From assembly GCA_029268515.1 (NCBI GenBank), contig JAQWNP010000001.1, positions 248,001-312,000 of the forward strand: a DNA stretch of 64,000 nucleotides, written 5' to 3'. The position numbers and the translations under genes were made by a program. Every line of letters starts with the position of its first letter. Position 1 is the stretch's first letter. A model generated the notes under the pieces. It was not told the origin of the DNA, searched no databases, and saw nothing but the letters and a program-made list of their open reading frames with translations. The stretch is from Phycisphaerales bacterium. Lineage in GTDB: Bacteria; Planctomycetota; Phycisphaerae; Phycisphaerales; SM1A02. Of the stretch, positions 54,661 through 63,685 are shown piece by piece.

Positions 54661-55494
54661 ATGCAGATTGTGCAAGATTCTGGCCAACTTTCGAATTGGA
54701 AGGGGTGCGCCCTGATCCCAACAATGGGAGCGCTCCATGAAGGACACTTGTCGCTTGTGCGAGCTGCTGCCCGTGAATGGTCGGGCCCGATCGTTGTCAC
54801 TATCTTTGTGAATCCCACCCAGTTCGGCAATCAAAACGATCTTCTCAATTATCCCCGGACGCTTGAACACGACCTTGAACAGCTAAGACCACTCGGGATT
54901 GCTGCTGCCTTTACCCCCTCCGTCGAGATGGTCTACCCCACAGATCATCAAATCTGGCAGCCACCGCTCCCGCCAGTTGCCATGACACCGCAACTTGAAG
55001 ATCTTCACAGACCAGAACACTTTGCTGGTGTTGCCCAAGTGGTCGCCCGCCTGGTTGACCTCTGTCAACCTCAGCGCCTGCTGTTGGGCGAGAAAGACTA
55101 TCAACAACTACGCGTGATCACCGAGATGGTTGAACGAGAATCAAAACGCTGGCCGGGTTTAGTCGTTGAAGGCCACCCAACCATTCGAGAGCCTGACGGT
55201 CTCGCCATGAGTAGCCGCAACCAACTACTAACTACATCAGAACGTCCCCGTGCACTTGGGCTCGTGACTGCACTTCAAGCTGCAAGTGCTGCTGAGACGG
55301 CTGCAGAAGCTGAATCGCGAATGACTCAAATCCTCCTAGAACATGCACTCCATATCGATTACGCCGTGGTTCGCGATGCAACCACGCTACAACCAATCAC
55401 CAGCCACCAACAACCAAGTCGTGCGCTCGTCGCAGCTCATCTTGGACATGTACGACTCATCGACAATCTGGCGACAGACTTCGGTTCGGCCTGA
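54661..55494 (+). CDS. panC: Pantothenate synthetase
   Basis: ATP-dependent condensation of pantoate and beta-alanine in pantothenate (CoA) synthesis. Conserved nucleotide-binding features: IPTMGALHEGHLSLVRAA, VVTIFVNPTQFG, GEKDYQQLRVI, and MSSRNQLL. It has 277 residues from ATG 54661, with GGAAAG seven bases upstream; a GTG at 54637 is a longer alternative. It follows the ketosynthase pair by 89 bp on the same strand; CoA and ACP chemistry makes the proximity plausible but not decisive. Confidence 0.94.
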   Translation: MQIVQDSGQLSNWKGCALIPTMGALHEGHLSLVRAAAREWSGPIVVTIFVNPTQFGNQNDLLNYPRTLEHDLEQLRPLGIAAAFTPSVEMVYPTDHQIWQPPLPPVAMTPQLEDLHRPEHFAGVAQVVARLVDLCQPQRLLLGEKDYQQLRVITEMVERESKRWPGLVVEGHPTIREPDGLAMSSRNQLLTTSERPRALGLVTALQAASAAETAAEAESRMTQILLEHALHIDYAVVRDATTLQPITSHQQPSRALVAAHLGHVRLIDNLATDFGSA

Positions 55495-55520
55495 TAATTT
55501 GATCCCCACTTAGGAGTCAT

Positions 55521-56894
55521 ATGTTGAACCTTCTTCGAGCTCACTCCCATCCATTGGCCTTCATGATTTTGGGCACGCTCACCTTCGCCATGGCTGGCTG
55601 CATGACCCATCGCGTGGCCTCTGAACAACGCCTGACGAATGCGCCTGGGAAGTACGAGCCTAATGAAACAATCTGGCCCACGCGCTATACCGCTATGAAT
55701 CGGCAGATTGCTGATGCCATGAACCGTTCTGCTGTTATCAAAATTAAGCCAAATGACGCCCTCACCACCATACTGCTCGGTGAAACACACGATGCACTAG
55801 AACATGACCATGCTTTGGAATACAGCAACGCCGTTCCTGCTGGACAAGGCGTGATTCGGATGACGACTTGGACACCAAGCGACATCGTCAACGGCACGCG
55901 AATGGAATTTCATGAATGGTTAGGCGAAGCTGATGCACAAGCCTCACTTCAAATATGGCAAGACTTTGCAGATGGAAAAATTGAGGCAATCGATACTGAC
56001 GAAATACTGGTGCCCTCGCTTTACTTACTCGATCCGCCACCAGACAAACCGAGTCTTGGCTTAGCTATCTTTCTTAATGGCTATGGTGCCACGCGACACT
56101 TTATTGGTGGCGCTGAGGCGCTAAGAGAACGTGGATGGCACGTCTTGATCGTCCCAAGTATCAGCCTGGGCATCGCACTGGCAAATATGCCTACACCAGT
56201 TGTTGAGAGATATGATTTTGAAGACGGCCCAGCTTGGTTTGCAACTGAGTTTGAAAATAAAAACAGATCGACATACCGCCAGATTCAGCTCGACGAAATT
56301 GGGGCGCTCGTTGCACGCGCCCATGATGACCGCCTCGCTGTCACGGCTTATGCGGTCGAAGCTGCGCTCGCGTATCTGGCAGAGTACAGGCCGGATGTAC
56401 CGCAGCATCCACGCATCTTGCTGGCCATTAGCCTCGGCGCACTCATGGCCCCACCTATGGTCGCTAGAATTGGTGGCGTTGATGCCGCGGTCATCGTTAC
56501 GGGGGGCGCCAATTTGTTTGGTTTGATTAAAGAGAGTCAATATGAACTCGCCACTCTATTAATGGGCAATATCACCCGCATTGAGTATCCAGATTCTGTT
56601 GAAAATGACTACCTCATTGAATCCCATCTCGATCCATGGAGGACTTCCCAAGTTCTCCGAGAGACGCCCTTGCTCGTCATCCAGTCTTCAAACGATGATG
56701 CGGTCCCCTCAGAATACGGCGAGCTTCTATGGGAACTACTCGGCCGCCCCGATCGATTAGAGAGTAATCTCAACCATGTCGGCGTACTGGCTTCTCTTGG
56801 TTGGCATATCGATTGGATTGTTGACTGGATAGAGACCCAGGTCCCTTTATCAAGCCGAAGCCCTAAACAATCCATGGACTCAAATTTCCAATGA
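55521..56894 (+). CDS. Lipoprotein with alpha/beta-hydrolase-like C-terminal domain
   Basis: A 457-residue probable outer-membrane or periplasmic lipoprotein: leader with lipobox MAGC, Cys at residue 27. From about residue 180 the sequence resembles an alpha/beta hydrolase: FLNGYGATRHF near the oxyanion strand, nucleophile elbow AISLGA with Ser304 (Gly replaced by Ala at the first elbow position), acid at about Asp392 (SSNDDAVP) and His419 (LNHVGV). Residues 40-170 form an unassigned N-terminal domain. I infer an esterase or peptidase-like activity; the substrate is unknown. The stop overlaps nadD by four bases. Confidence 0.65.
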   Translation: MLNLLRAHSHPLAFMILGTLTFAMAGCMTHRVASEQRLTNAPGKYEPNETIWPTRYTAMNRQIADAMNRSAVIKIKPNDALTTILLGETHDALEHDHALEYSNAVPAGQGVIRMTTWTPSDIVNGTRMEFHEWLGEADAQASLQIWQDFADGKIEAIDTDEILVPSLYLLDPPPDKPSLGLAIFLNGYGATRHFIGGAEALRERGWHVLIVPSISLGIALANMPTPVVERYDFEDGPAWFATEFENKNRSTYRQIQLDEIGALVARAHDDRLAVTAYAVEAALAYLAEYRPDVPQHPRILLAISLGALMAPPMVARIGGVDAAVIVTGGANLFGLIKESQYELATLLMGNITRIEYPDSVENDYLIESHLDPWRTSQVLRETPLLVIQSSNDDAVPSEYGELLWELLGRPDRLESNLNHVGVLASLGWHIDWIVDWIETQVPLSSRSPKQSMDSNFQ

Positions 56895-57514
56895 AGCGAA
56901 CAGTTATTGTCTTTGGTGGTACGTTCGACCCGCCTCACCGTGCCCACACACAGTTGCCGCCCTTGATTGCAGAGTCAGTTGAGGCCGAGACTATCTTGTA
57001 CGTTATTGCAGCGTTGAGTCCATTCAAAAGCGAAACGCCCCCGACACCGGCCCACCATCGATTAGCGATGCTTCGTTTAGCAACTGCGGATATTCCAAAA
57101 GCTGAGATTTGTGAAATTGAACTTTCCCGCGAGGGCCCAAGCTTCACGATCAACACGCTTGAAGCACTTCGTCATCACTACGCAGGTGATGTTGATCTGA
57201 GGCTTCTGATTGGTGCCGATCAAGCCATGGCTTTTAATCACTGGCGTGACTGGCGGCAGATCTTAGAAATTGCCCCACCGCTCATCATGCTTCGCCCTCC
57301 ACACTCAAGGGATGCCTTACTCGACGCGATTTCCAAATTTTCCACTCCAGAGGAGCTCTCAACATGGCGTTCCTGGATTATCCCCCTGGATCTCATTGAC
57401 CTCAGTGCCACTGAACTTCGTGATGAGCATGAGAGGGCCACACTTCCCCCAGATTCGCTTACCCCAGAGGTTCGCCAATACATCGATGCACACGGCCTCT
57501 ATGCTGATAAATAG
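56891..57514 (+). CDS. nadD: Nicotinate-nucleotide adenylyltransferase
   Basis: Transfers AMP to nicotinate mononucleotide in NAD synthesis. The nucleotidyltransferase motif GGTFDPPHRAH (HxxH form) is at residues 9-19, followed by SPFKSETPPTPAHHRLAM, SFTINTLEALR, LIGADQA and SATELRDEHE near the C-terminus. 207 residues is normal. It starts with ATG overlapping the stop of the lipoprotein hydrolase gene, so they are cotranscribed. rimO follows after 65 bp. Confidence 0.95.
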   Translation: MKRTVIVFGGTFDPPHRAHTQLPPLIAESVEAETILYVIAALSPFKSETPPTPAHHRLAMLRLATADIPKAEICEIELSREGPSFTINTLEALRHHYAGDVDLRLLIGADQAMAFNHWRDWRQILEIAPPLIMLRPPHSRDALLDAISKFSTPEELSTWRSWIIPLDLIDLSATELRDEHERATLPPDSLTPEVRQYIDAHGLYADK

Positions 57515-57579
57515 GGCCTGATTAGGGCCTCCAAAGCCCAAATGAAATCAAGCCAACGGTAGCGGGCGGTGTATGATGC

Positions 57580-59151
57580 ATGGTCCTCATGACCATGCCC
57601 ACACTAAAACCGCGCTCGATTGCCTTTGTGAGCCTTGGCTGCCCAAAGAATACGATCGACTCTGAGCAGATGCTCGGCACGCTGACTGAAGCTGGCTTTG
57701 AGCTCGTCGATGCAGAAGCAAATGCTGATGCGGTCATCATCAACACGTGTGGATTTCTTGAAGCTTCCAAGCAAGAATCGCTTGACGTCATTAACCAGGC
57801 CATCGAACGAAAAAAAGAAGGCAAGATCCAGCGCGTGGTCGTAACAGGCTGCCTGGTACAACGACATCGAGCTCGGTTACTGGAGTGGGCGCCAGACATT
57901 GATGCGTTGCTCGGTGTGTTCGATCGAGATCACATTCTAGAAGCTGTCACAGCACCGGACACGGAGAGAGAAACGCTCACTGAACAAGAGCCGCCCTACT
58001 GGATTGCAGGCAACGCATTACAAGCCGCAAAGGCACGCGGAATGTCCACTGTCGGCCTCACTGTGCACGGCAAAGATGGAAAAGGCATTGGCTATTTCGA
58101 AGATGAATCTCAACGCCGTCGACTCACACCACGCCACTGGGCCTATCTTCGAATTAGCGAAGGCTGCAACCAAGGCTGCGCGTTTTGTACGATTCCATCG
58201 ATCCGTGGCAAAATGAGATCGAAACCACTTAACAGAATTGCCGATGAAGCTCGCCGTCTCATGCAAGATGGCGCCTTTGAGCTCAATCTAATTGGCCAAG
58301 ATACCACCAGCTATGGCATGGATATTGGATACGACAACCTCGATCACCCCCAAGCTGAGGGCCTGATTGGTCTTCTTCGCACGCTTGACGAAGTGGCAAC
58401 TGAATTTGGCGGCGGCTGGATGCGCCTGATGTATGCGTACCCCAGTTTCTTTACCGATAGCATGATTGATGCAATCGCGCACTTCCCAAACATTGTTAAG
58501 TACATTGATATACCTCTCCAACATTCAACTGATTCAATGCTGACTGCGATGCGGAGGCGTATTTCTGCCGATGATCAACTGACATTGATGAACAAGCTGC
58601 GCGAACGCATTGATGGCTTAGCTATTCGCACGACACTAATCACTGGCTTCCCCGGTGAAACAGAAGCCGACCATGAATCGCTCTGTGATTTCGTGCGTGA
58701 GTTCCAGTTCGATATGCTCGGCGTTTTTAAGTACTCGCGTGAACCAGGAACGCCTGCAGGGACCATGGATCTTGATCCAAAGCTCCATGTGCCTGATGAA
58801 ATCAAAGAGGCGCGAGAAGCAGAGTTAATGCTCATTCAGCAAGAGATTGCATTTGAAAATGCTGAATTTCTGGCACAGGAAGAATGCCAGTTTGATGTAC
58901 TCATTGATACGCCAAGCCAAGCAATTGAACTCGATGGACAAAAAGCGGCGGCCGACCCTCAGTTCATGAGCACTGGGCGATGCTATCACCAAGCTCCACA
59001 GGTTGATTCTTCCACTTGCGTCCTCTCCCGAGAAGAATTACCCGCCGGGTCACTCGTACGAGCGACAATTGTCGGCTCAGATGGGTACGATCTCATCGCA
59101 CGGCCTACTGATGATCTCAGCCCGGACATTGCACTGCCGCTTCTCAGCTGA
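57580..59151 (+). CDS. rimO: Ribosomal protein S12 methylthiotransferase RimO
   Basis: A radical SAM enzyme that methylthiolates an Asp of ribosomal protein uS12. The N-terminal MTTase cluster region (SLGCPKNTIDSEQMLG, NTCGFLEASKQES, VVTGCLVQR) is followed by the radical SAM motif GCNQGCAFCTIPSIRG and the C-terminal TRAM domain (about residues 430-520). At 523 residues it is longer than E. coli RimO (441), with an insertion between the MTTase and SAM domains (about residues 130-180). The start could be any of three in-frame ATGs within 57580-57597. Confidence 0.92.
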   Translation: MVLMTMPTLKPRSIAFVSLGCPKNTIDSEQMLGTLTEAGFELVDAEANADAVIINTCGFLEASKQESLDVINQAIERKKEGKIQRVVVTGCLVQRHRARLLEWAPDIDALLGVFDRDHILEAVTAPDTERETLTEQEPPYWIAGNALQAAKARGMSTVGLTVHGKDGKGIGYFEDESQRRRLTPRHWAYLRISEGCNQGCAFCTIPSIRGKMRSKPLNRIADEARRLMQDGAFELNLIGQDTTSYGMDIGYDNLDHPQAEGLIGLLRTLDEVATEFGGGWMRLMYAYPSFFTDSMIDAIAHFPNIVKYIDIPLQHSTDSMLTAMRRRISADDQLTLMNKLRERIDGLAIRTTLITGFPGETEADHESLCDFVREFQFDMLGVFKYSREPGTPAGTMDLDPKLHVPDEIKEAREAELMLIQQEIAFENAEFLAQEECQFDVLIDTPSQAIELDGQKAAADPQFMSTGRCYHQAPQVDSSTCVLSREELPAGSLVRATIVGSDGYDLIARPTDDLSPDIALPLLS

Positions 59152-59241
59152 AAGATCAATCCATCAGCAAGCTCCAGACATATTCAGAATCATTTTGCAC
59201 CTTATATTCGTCTTAACCACTATTCGTGGGTTAAATAGATC

Positions 59242-59922
59242 ATGCAAAACTTTCCATTAAGCTGCTGTCTCTTGCTTGCGGGATCTCTCTTCGCATTTTC
59301 ACTGATTGGTTGTCAGACAACACCACCCACTGACTACGCACCGGAACTGACACTCGATCCAACCCATGAAGTGCCATTAATTGGCTGGTGGTATAACGGC
59401 ACTCAAGTACTTCGACTCGAAGACAATTCTCAATATCAATTGTTTGCTGACACAAATAGATACGCGAGACCACTGTCTAATGGCCGTTGGTCGCAAAAGA
59501 CATACGCAACGCTTTTTCTTTCTCCCTACAACACCCCGACAAGCATGCGACAGCGAATTACCATTGCTCGTGACGGAGAAAATGTAACATTAAAAATCCC
59601 CGACTATGCAACGTTCTCGCGTTGGGATCCACAAAACGCGGCTGGCATAAAAGAACTTGCGACTCAGTGGAGAAGTGCTGCTGGAACCCTCGATCTTCGT
59701 AGCGATCAGAGATATGTCTATCGGCCAGTTCCAAATTCGAGCCAAGCCATGAGCGAGGTTGGGCACGGAGGTGTTTGGACACTTGAAGATGGTGTTGTGA
59801 ATCTCTTCCCAGACCCACAAGGCGTAGACGAATTGTCATTTGAGATACGTCAGCAATCAGATTCTGATGACACGATTGAGCTTTGGTCAGAATCAGTCAT
59901 CTATTTTCCCGCCTCAGAATAA
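59242..59922 (+). CDS. Hypothetical lipoprotein
   Basis: A 226-residue probable lipoprotein. The leader (LSCCLLLAGSLFAFSLIGC) ends in the lipobox LIGC, with the lipid Cys at residue 24. The mature part is beta-rich: PLIGWWYNGTQVLRLEDNSQYQLF and GVWTLEDGVVNLFP are WD-like or lipocalin-like strands, but no family is recognised. It sits 90 bp after rimO on the same strand. About 300 bases separate it from lepA. Confidence 0.62.
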   Translation: MQNFPLSCCLLLAGSLFAFSLIGCQTTPPTDYAPELTLDPTHEVPLIGWWYNGTQVLRLEDNSQYQLFADTNRYARPLSNGRWSQKTYATLFLSPYNTPTSMRQRITIARDGENVTLKIPDYATFSRWDPQNAAGIKELATQWRSAAGTLDLRSDQRYVYRPVPNSSQAMSEVGHGGVWTLEDGVVNLFPDPQGVDELSFEIRQQSDSDDTIELWSESVIYFPASE

Positions 59923-59935
59923 GGCCCTGCCCACC

Positions 59936-60040
59936 TCAAGCGATGTTGTTTTCACGATCAACAGCTTCACCATCATTCTTCTCACGACAGCGCTCATTAC
60001 AGATGTAAAAGAGGCCGGAGAGACGGAGAAGAAACTCCAT
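59936..60040 (-). CDS. Possible 34-residue minus-strand ORF with a Cys pair
   Basis: ATG at 60040, stop TGA at 59936-59938, SD-like AGGAG about 10 bases upstream. The peptide has LFYICNERCREKN, a CxxxC pair loosely reminiscent of YHS/TRASH-type small metal-binding fragments. It lies in the gap between the lipoprotein gene and lepA. It may be spurious, since short frames arise by chance; I keep it because of the SD and location. Confidence 0.25.
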   Translation of the reverse strand: MEFLLRLSGLFYICNERCREKNDGEAVDRENNIA

Positions 60041-60133
60041 AGAGTGAGGTCTCCTGTATGATTAATGACCATTCGCCTGACAAGTAGCGCTCCTTGACGG
60101 ACAGAACCTTATATTACTGTGCTGCTTCGATGC

Positions 60134-60157
60134 GTAGCGACCCAATCAGGTCGCTAC
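60134..60157. promoter_or_regulatory. Perfect 9-bp hairpin upstream of lepA
   Basis: GTAGCGACC (60134-60142), loop CAATCA, GGTCGCTAC (60149-60157). It lies 60 bases before the lepA start and has no U-run, so it is not a standard terminator in either direction. It may be a 5' UTR structure or a regulator site. Between 59923 and 60217 nothing else but the small minus-strand ORF candidate was seen. Confidence 0.45.
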
Positions 60158-60217
60158 ACTCTGCTGCTCGTACAAATTGACTGACACTCCTGAAACCCTC
60201 TTCCAAACTGTGATCGC

Positions 60218-62023
60218 GTGCCAATACGTAACTTTTCCATCATCGCCCACATCGACCACGGCAAAAGCACCCTTGCCGATCGTCTTCTCCAGGCCACGAG
60301 TGCTATTTCACAACGCCAGGCACGTGCCCAGATGCTCGACACCATGGATTTGGAAAGAGAGCGTGGAATCACCATCAAAGCATCGGCCGTCACCGTTCAT
60401 CACGTGGTTGATGGTGAAGAGTATGAGCTCAACTTTATTGATACACCAGGCCATGTTGACTTTACCTATGAGGTATCGCGAGCGCTGACTGCTTGCGAAG
60501 GCGCGATTCTTGTCGTTGATTCAACCCAAGGCGTTGAGGCGCAGACGGTGGCAAATGCCTTCTTGGCCGTTGAAAGTGATGTCGACCTCATTCCAGTCAT
60601 TAACAAAATAGATCTACCAGCTGCAGACCCTACTCGGGTCGCAATGGAGATTGAACATGTTCTCGGGCTGCCGGCTGAAGACTGTCTTTTGTGCTCAGCT
60701 AAGTCAGGTCAGGGAATTGAAGATCTTCTTAAAGCGATCTGCTTGCGTGTACCCAAGCCTCGAGATGAGGCGGTCAAGCAAACACGAGCGCTCATCTTTG
60801 ATTGCCATTACGACGACTATCGCGGCGTGGTTGTCTACTTCCGCGTATTCGATGGATCGCTCAAGATTGGTGATCGAATTCGAATGATTGGTACCGGTCG
60901 GACTTACAACATCACCGAACTTGGGCGATACACGCCTGAACCAACAAAAGTCAAAGAACTGAAGCATGGCCAAGTTGGCTACATGGTTGCTGCCATTAAG
61001 ACCATCGCTGATGTTCGCATTGGTGACACGATTACCATTGAAAGCGATCCCGCTCCAGAACCATTGCCAGGCTATGAAGAGCCAAAGCAAATGGTCTTTT
61101 GTGACTTTTACCCTGCCACCAGTGGCGCTGAATCCGGAAAAAAGGGTGACTACGAAACCCTCCGTGACGCGATCGAGCGATTACATATCAATGATGTCAG
61201 CTTTACGTATGCTGCCCAGCACTCCGAAGCCCTCGGATTCGGCTTTCGGTGCGGCTTTCTTGGCTTGCTTCACATGGAAATTGTTCAAGAAAGACTTGAA
61301 CGCGAGGGCGGCGTCGAGATTGTGCAAACCGCACCAACCGTTGGCTATGAAGTGCTCAGCACAACCGGTGAGTTGATAGAGATTCATAACCCAGCTGAAT
61401 TACCCGATCCCTCTCAAATTGCGGAGATTCGGGAACCAATCGTCAAACTAGAAATCATTTGTCCAAATGAGAATATTGGCGATCTTATGAAACTGTGTGA
61501 CACACGCAGGGGTTTATTCAAATCACAAACCTATCTTTCCGACACGCGCCAAATCCTTGATTATGAATTGCCGTTGGCAGAAATCATTTACGACTTCTAT
61601 GACAAACTAAAGTCGATCACCCGCGGCTATGGAACCATGGACTATGAGATTGTTGATTTTCGCGCTGAGAGGCTCGTCAAAGTCCACATCATCGTCAATG
61701 ACCAAATCGTTGAAGCACTGAGCTTTATTTCACACCGCTCGAATGCAGAAGCTCGCAGCCGCAACATTCTCATTAAGCTTAAAAAGCAAATTTCTCGCCA
61801 TCAATTTGAGATCCCCTTACAAGCCGGCATTGGTGGCAAGATCATCGCTCGAGAAACTATTAAATCCGTCCGAAAGAATGTCACTGCCAAGTGCTATGGT
61901 GGAGACATTTCACGAAAACGAAAATTATTAGAAAAGCAGAAGCGAGGAAAGAGGCGAATGAAAACTGTTGGCTCAGTTGACATCCCTCAGGAAGCTTTTC
62001 TTTCCGTACTCGAACAAGAATAG
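60218..62023 (+). CDS. lepA: Elongation factor 4 (LepA)
   Basis: A ribosome-associated GTPase of 601 residues that back-translocates or remodels stalled ribosomes. The start is GTG (60218). G-domain motifs: AHIDHGKSTLADRLL (G1), DTMDLERERGITIKA (G2), DTPGHVDF (G3), NKIDLP (G4) and CSAKSGQG (G5). The LepA-specific C-terminal domain ends in AKCYGGDISRKRKLLEKQK and GKRRMKTVGSVDIPQEAF. A GTG start is common for this gene. The third ompH follows 47 bp downstream. Confidence 0.97.
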   Translation: MPIRNFSIIAHIDHGKSTLADRLLQATSAISQRQARAQMLDTMDLERERGITIKASAVTVHHVVDGEEYELNFIDTPGHVDFTYEVSRALTACEGAILVVDSTQGVEAQTVANAFLAVESDVDLIPVINKIDLPAADPTRVAMEIEHVLGLPAEDCLLCSAKSGQGIEDLLKAICLRVPKPRDEAVKQTRALIFDCHYDDYRGVVVYFRVFDGSLKIGDRIRMIGTGRTYNITELGRYTPEPTKVKELKHGQVGYMVAAIKTIADVRIGDTITIESDPAPEPLPGYEEPKQMVFCDFYPATSGAESGKKGDYETLRDAIERLHINDVSFTYAAQHSEALGFGFRCGFLGLLHMEIVQERLEREGGVEIVQTAPTVGYEVLSTTGELIEIHNPAELPDPSQIAEIREPIVKLEIICPNENIGDLMKLCDTRRGLFKSQTYLSDTRQILDYELPLAEIIYDFYDKLKSITRGYGTMDYEIVDFRAERLVKVHIIVNDQIVEALSFISHRSNAEARSRNILIKLKKQISRHQFEIPLQAGIGGKIIARETIKSVRKNVTAKCYGGDISRKRKLLEKQKRGKRRMKTVGSVDIPQEAFLSVLEQE

Positions 62024-62070
62024 AGATGAACCAGCTTCGCCTGCCGCAGCGAACTGGGACCGGAGACAAC

Positions 62071-62793
62071 ATGAAGACAAAAGCCTATGCGCTCCTTTTC
62101 TTTCTACTAGGGGCTTCGGTCGCTGGCAACGCTATTCTCCTGGCGGCCACGTCAAAGCAAGAAGATTCCCCCGCGAAACAAGCGCCCTCACTTGGTCCTG
62201 CATCGAGCCTGACACTCGTCAACGATGACAAGGAAGTCGTTCTTTCAAGCCTTGACGATCGACTGTCCTGGGGCACAAACATCTATCAGAAGGCGTATAG
62301 CGTTGGCTTCATTAATGTTGGCCGCGTGCTGAACCCGCTTCTGTCATCTACGCAGTTCCAGGAAGAACGTGAACAGTTCCAAGATGAAATTAAAGAGGGC
62401 GAAGCTGAGTATCAAGAGCAGCTCGAATCACTGGCTGAACAGATAGATGGCGTTGATCCAGAGAGTCCTGAAGGACGGGAGATCATGACCCAAGGAAGAG
62501 CGAAGAACCAAGAACGGCAAGAGTGGTTACGACTCATGATGGCCAAACGCAACCAATTGGAATCCGGCCATTTGTCCACGGCTTATCAAGAACTCATTAG
62601 CGCTGTGCAAATCGTCGCAGAACGCAAAAAAATCGATATCGTTCTTCGCACCATCCCACCTGAAGACGAAATTCTTGGCAAGGATATTGATGCCACCATG
62701 CTACAGATTCGACTGCGAAGCGCGCTGGTCTACCCTGAAGATCTAGAGATCACCGAAGATGTCATGAATGAACTAGGCATTGATCAGGACTGA
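62071..62793 (+). CDS. OmpH/Skp-like periplasmic protein (copy 3)
   Basis: A 240-residue exported protein from ATG 62071, which has CGGAG six bases upstream. The signal helix is YALLFFLLGASVAGNAILL. After a spacer, a strand (YSVGFINVGRVLNPLL) leads into a long charged coiled-coil stretch (about residues 100-170: FQEEREQFQDEIKEGEAEYQ split by short breaks) and a final strand IDIVLRTIPPED. It is Skp-like, but longer than copies 1 and 2. It lies after lepA on the same strand and may be cotranscribed with it. Confidence 0.75.
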   Translation: MKTKAYALLFFLLGASVAGNAILLAATSKQEDSPAKQAPSLGPASSLTLVNDDKEVVLSSLDDRLSWGTNIYQKAYSVGFINVGRVLNPLLSSTQFQEEREQFQDEIKEGEAEYQEQLESLAEQIDGVDPESPEGREIMTQGRAKNQERQEWLRLMMAKRNQLESGHLSTAYQELISAVQIVAERKKIDIVLRTIPPEDEILGKDIDATMLQIRLRSALVYPEDLEITEDVMNELGIDQD

Positions 62794-62821
62794 GGTTGAC
62801 CGCGTGGAACATTTTGGTTTT

Positions 62822-63526
62822 TTACTGGCTACCAACCTCAGCCTTTCGAATCTCGTACGCCTCTAAAAAACACTTCACGAATTCATTCTTCACTTGATCA
62901 ATCGTGGGACATGAATCACCCAACTGTTGCTTTAACGACGTCACTGGCCGACCTGCAAGCCCACAAGGCACGATAAAATCAAAGTGACTCAGATCAGTTG
63001 TTACGTTGAGTGCCAAGCCATGCATTGATACCCAACGTGATACTCGAACACCCATGGCACATATCTTGGCATCAGGCCCGTCTTGCTGATTTGGAATCCA
63101 TACACCAGTCGCGCATGTATCTCGCTGACCAGCAATGCCATACGTCTTGAGTGTGGCGATCACAATTGATTCCAGCCATCGCATGTATGAGTCAATTCTG
63201 AATTTCAACAGGTTCAGATCAATAATGACATAGCCAACCAGCTGGCCGGGTCCGTGATAGGTAATATCACCGCCACGATTCGTCTCAACAACTTCGACAC
63301 CAGCGGACGCCAGTTGCTGTGGCAATGCGGTGAGATGATCCGCCACGCCGGGACGGCGGGTCATTGTGATCACTGGCGGATTGTGCTCCACAAGGAATAG
63401 TGTGGGCTGACTCACTGCACTCGTGCCCCTGGCCTCAATAACCTGAGCCTGAGCTTCTTGCTGTCTCTTAAATGCGGCGGCGTAGGACATCTGTCCAAGA
63501 TCCTGGACCTGCACCTGTTTGGCCAT
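62822..63526 (-). CDS. lipB: Octanoyl-ACP:protein transferase LipB
   Basis: Moves octanoyl from ACP to the lipoyl domains of pyruvate and 2-oxoglutarate dehydrogenases and GcvH. The acyl-transfer residues are seen: the conserved Lys in KICAMGVRVSRWVSMHG and the catalytic Cys in VPCGLAGRPVTSL. GGDITYHGPGQLVGYVI is the classic substrate-pocket motif. The ATG at 63526 (MAKQVQVQDLGQM) is taken; an in-frame TTG at 63559 adds 11 residues. About 234 residues. The presence of gcvT in the window fits a working lipoate-dependent system. Confidence 0.93.
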   Translation of the reverse strand: MAKQVQVQDLGQMSYAAAFKRQQEAQAQVIEARGTSAVSQPTLFLVEHNPPVITMTRRPGVADHLTALPQQLASAGVEVVETNRGGDITYHGPGQLVGYVIIDLNLLKFRIDSYMRWLESIVIATLKTYGIAGQRDTCATGVWIPNQQDGPDAKICAMGVRVSRWVSMHGLALNVTTDLSHFDFIVPCGLAGRPVTSLKQQLGDSCPTIDQVKNEFVKCFLEAYEIRKAEVGSQ

Positions 63527-63685
63527 CGGCTGATTGAAATCATTATTTGGCACTGACAAGCTCTCTAATGGCGTTTTCTAAGCATTCAGTTCAGTTCGTG
63601 AGGATCGAATGATCGTTCAAGACTATATTCTCTGATCAATACTGTAGCTCTCTCAGCTCTCAGCCAGGCGATTTGGGATTCGATC

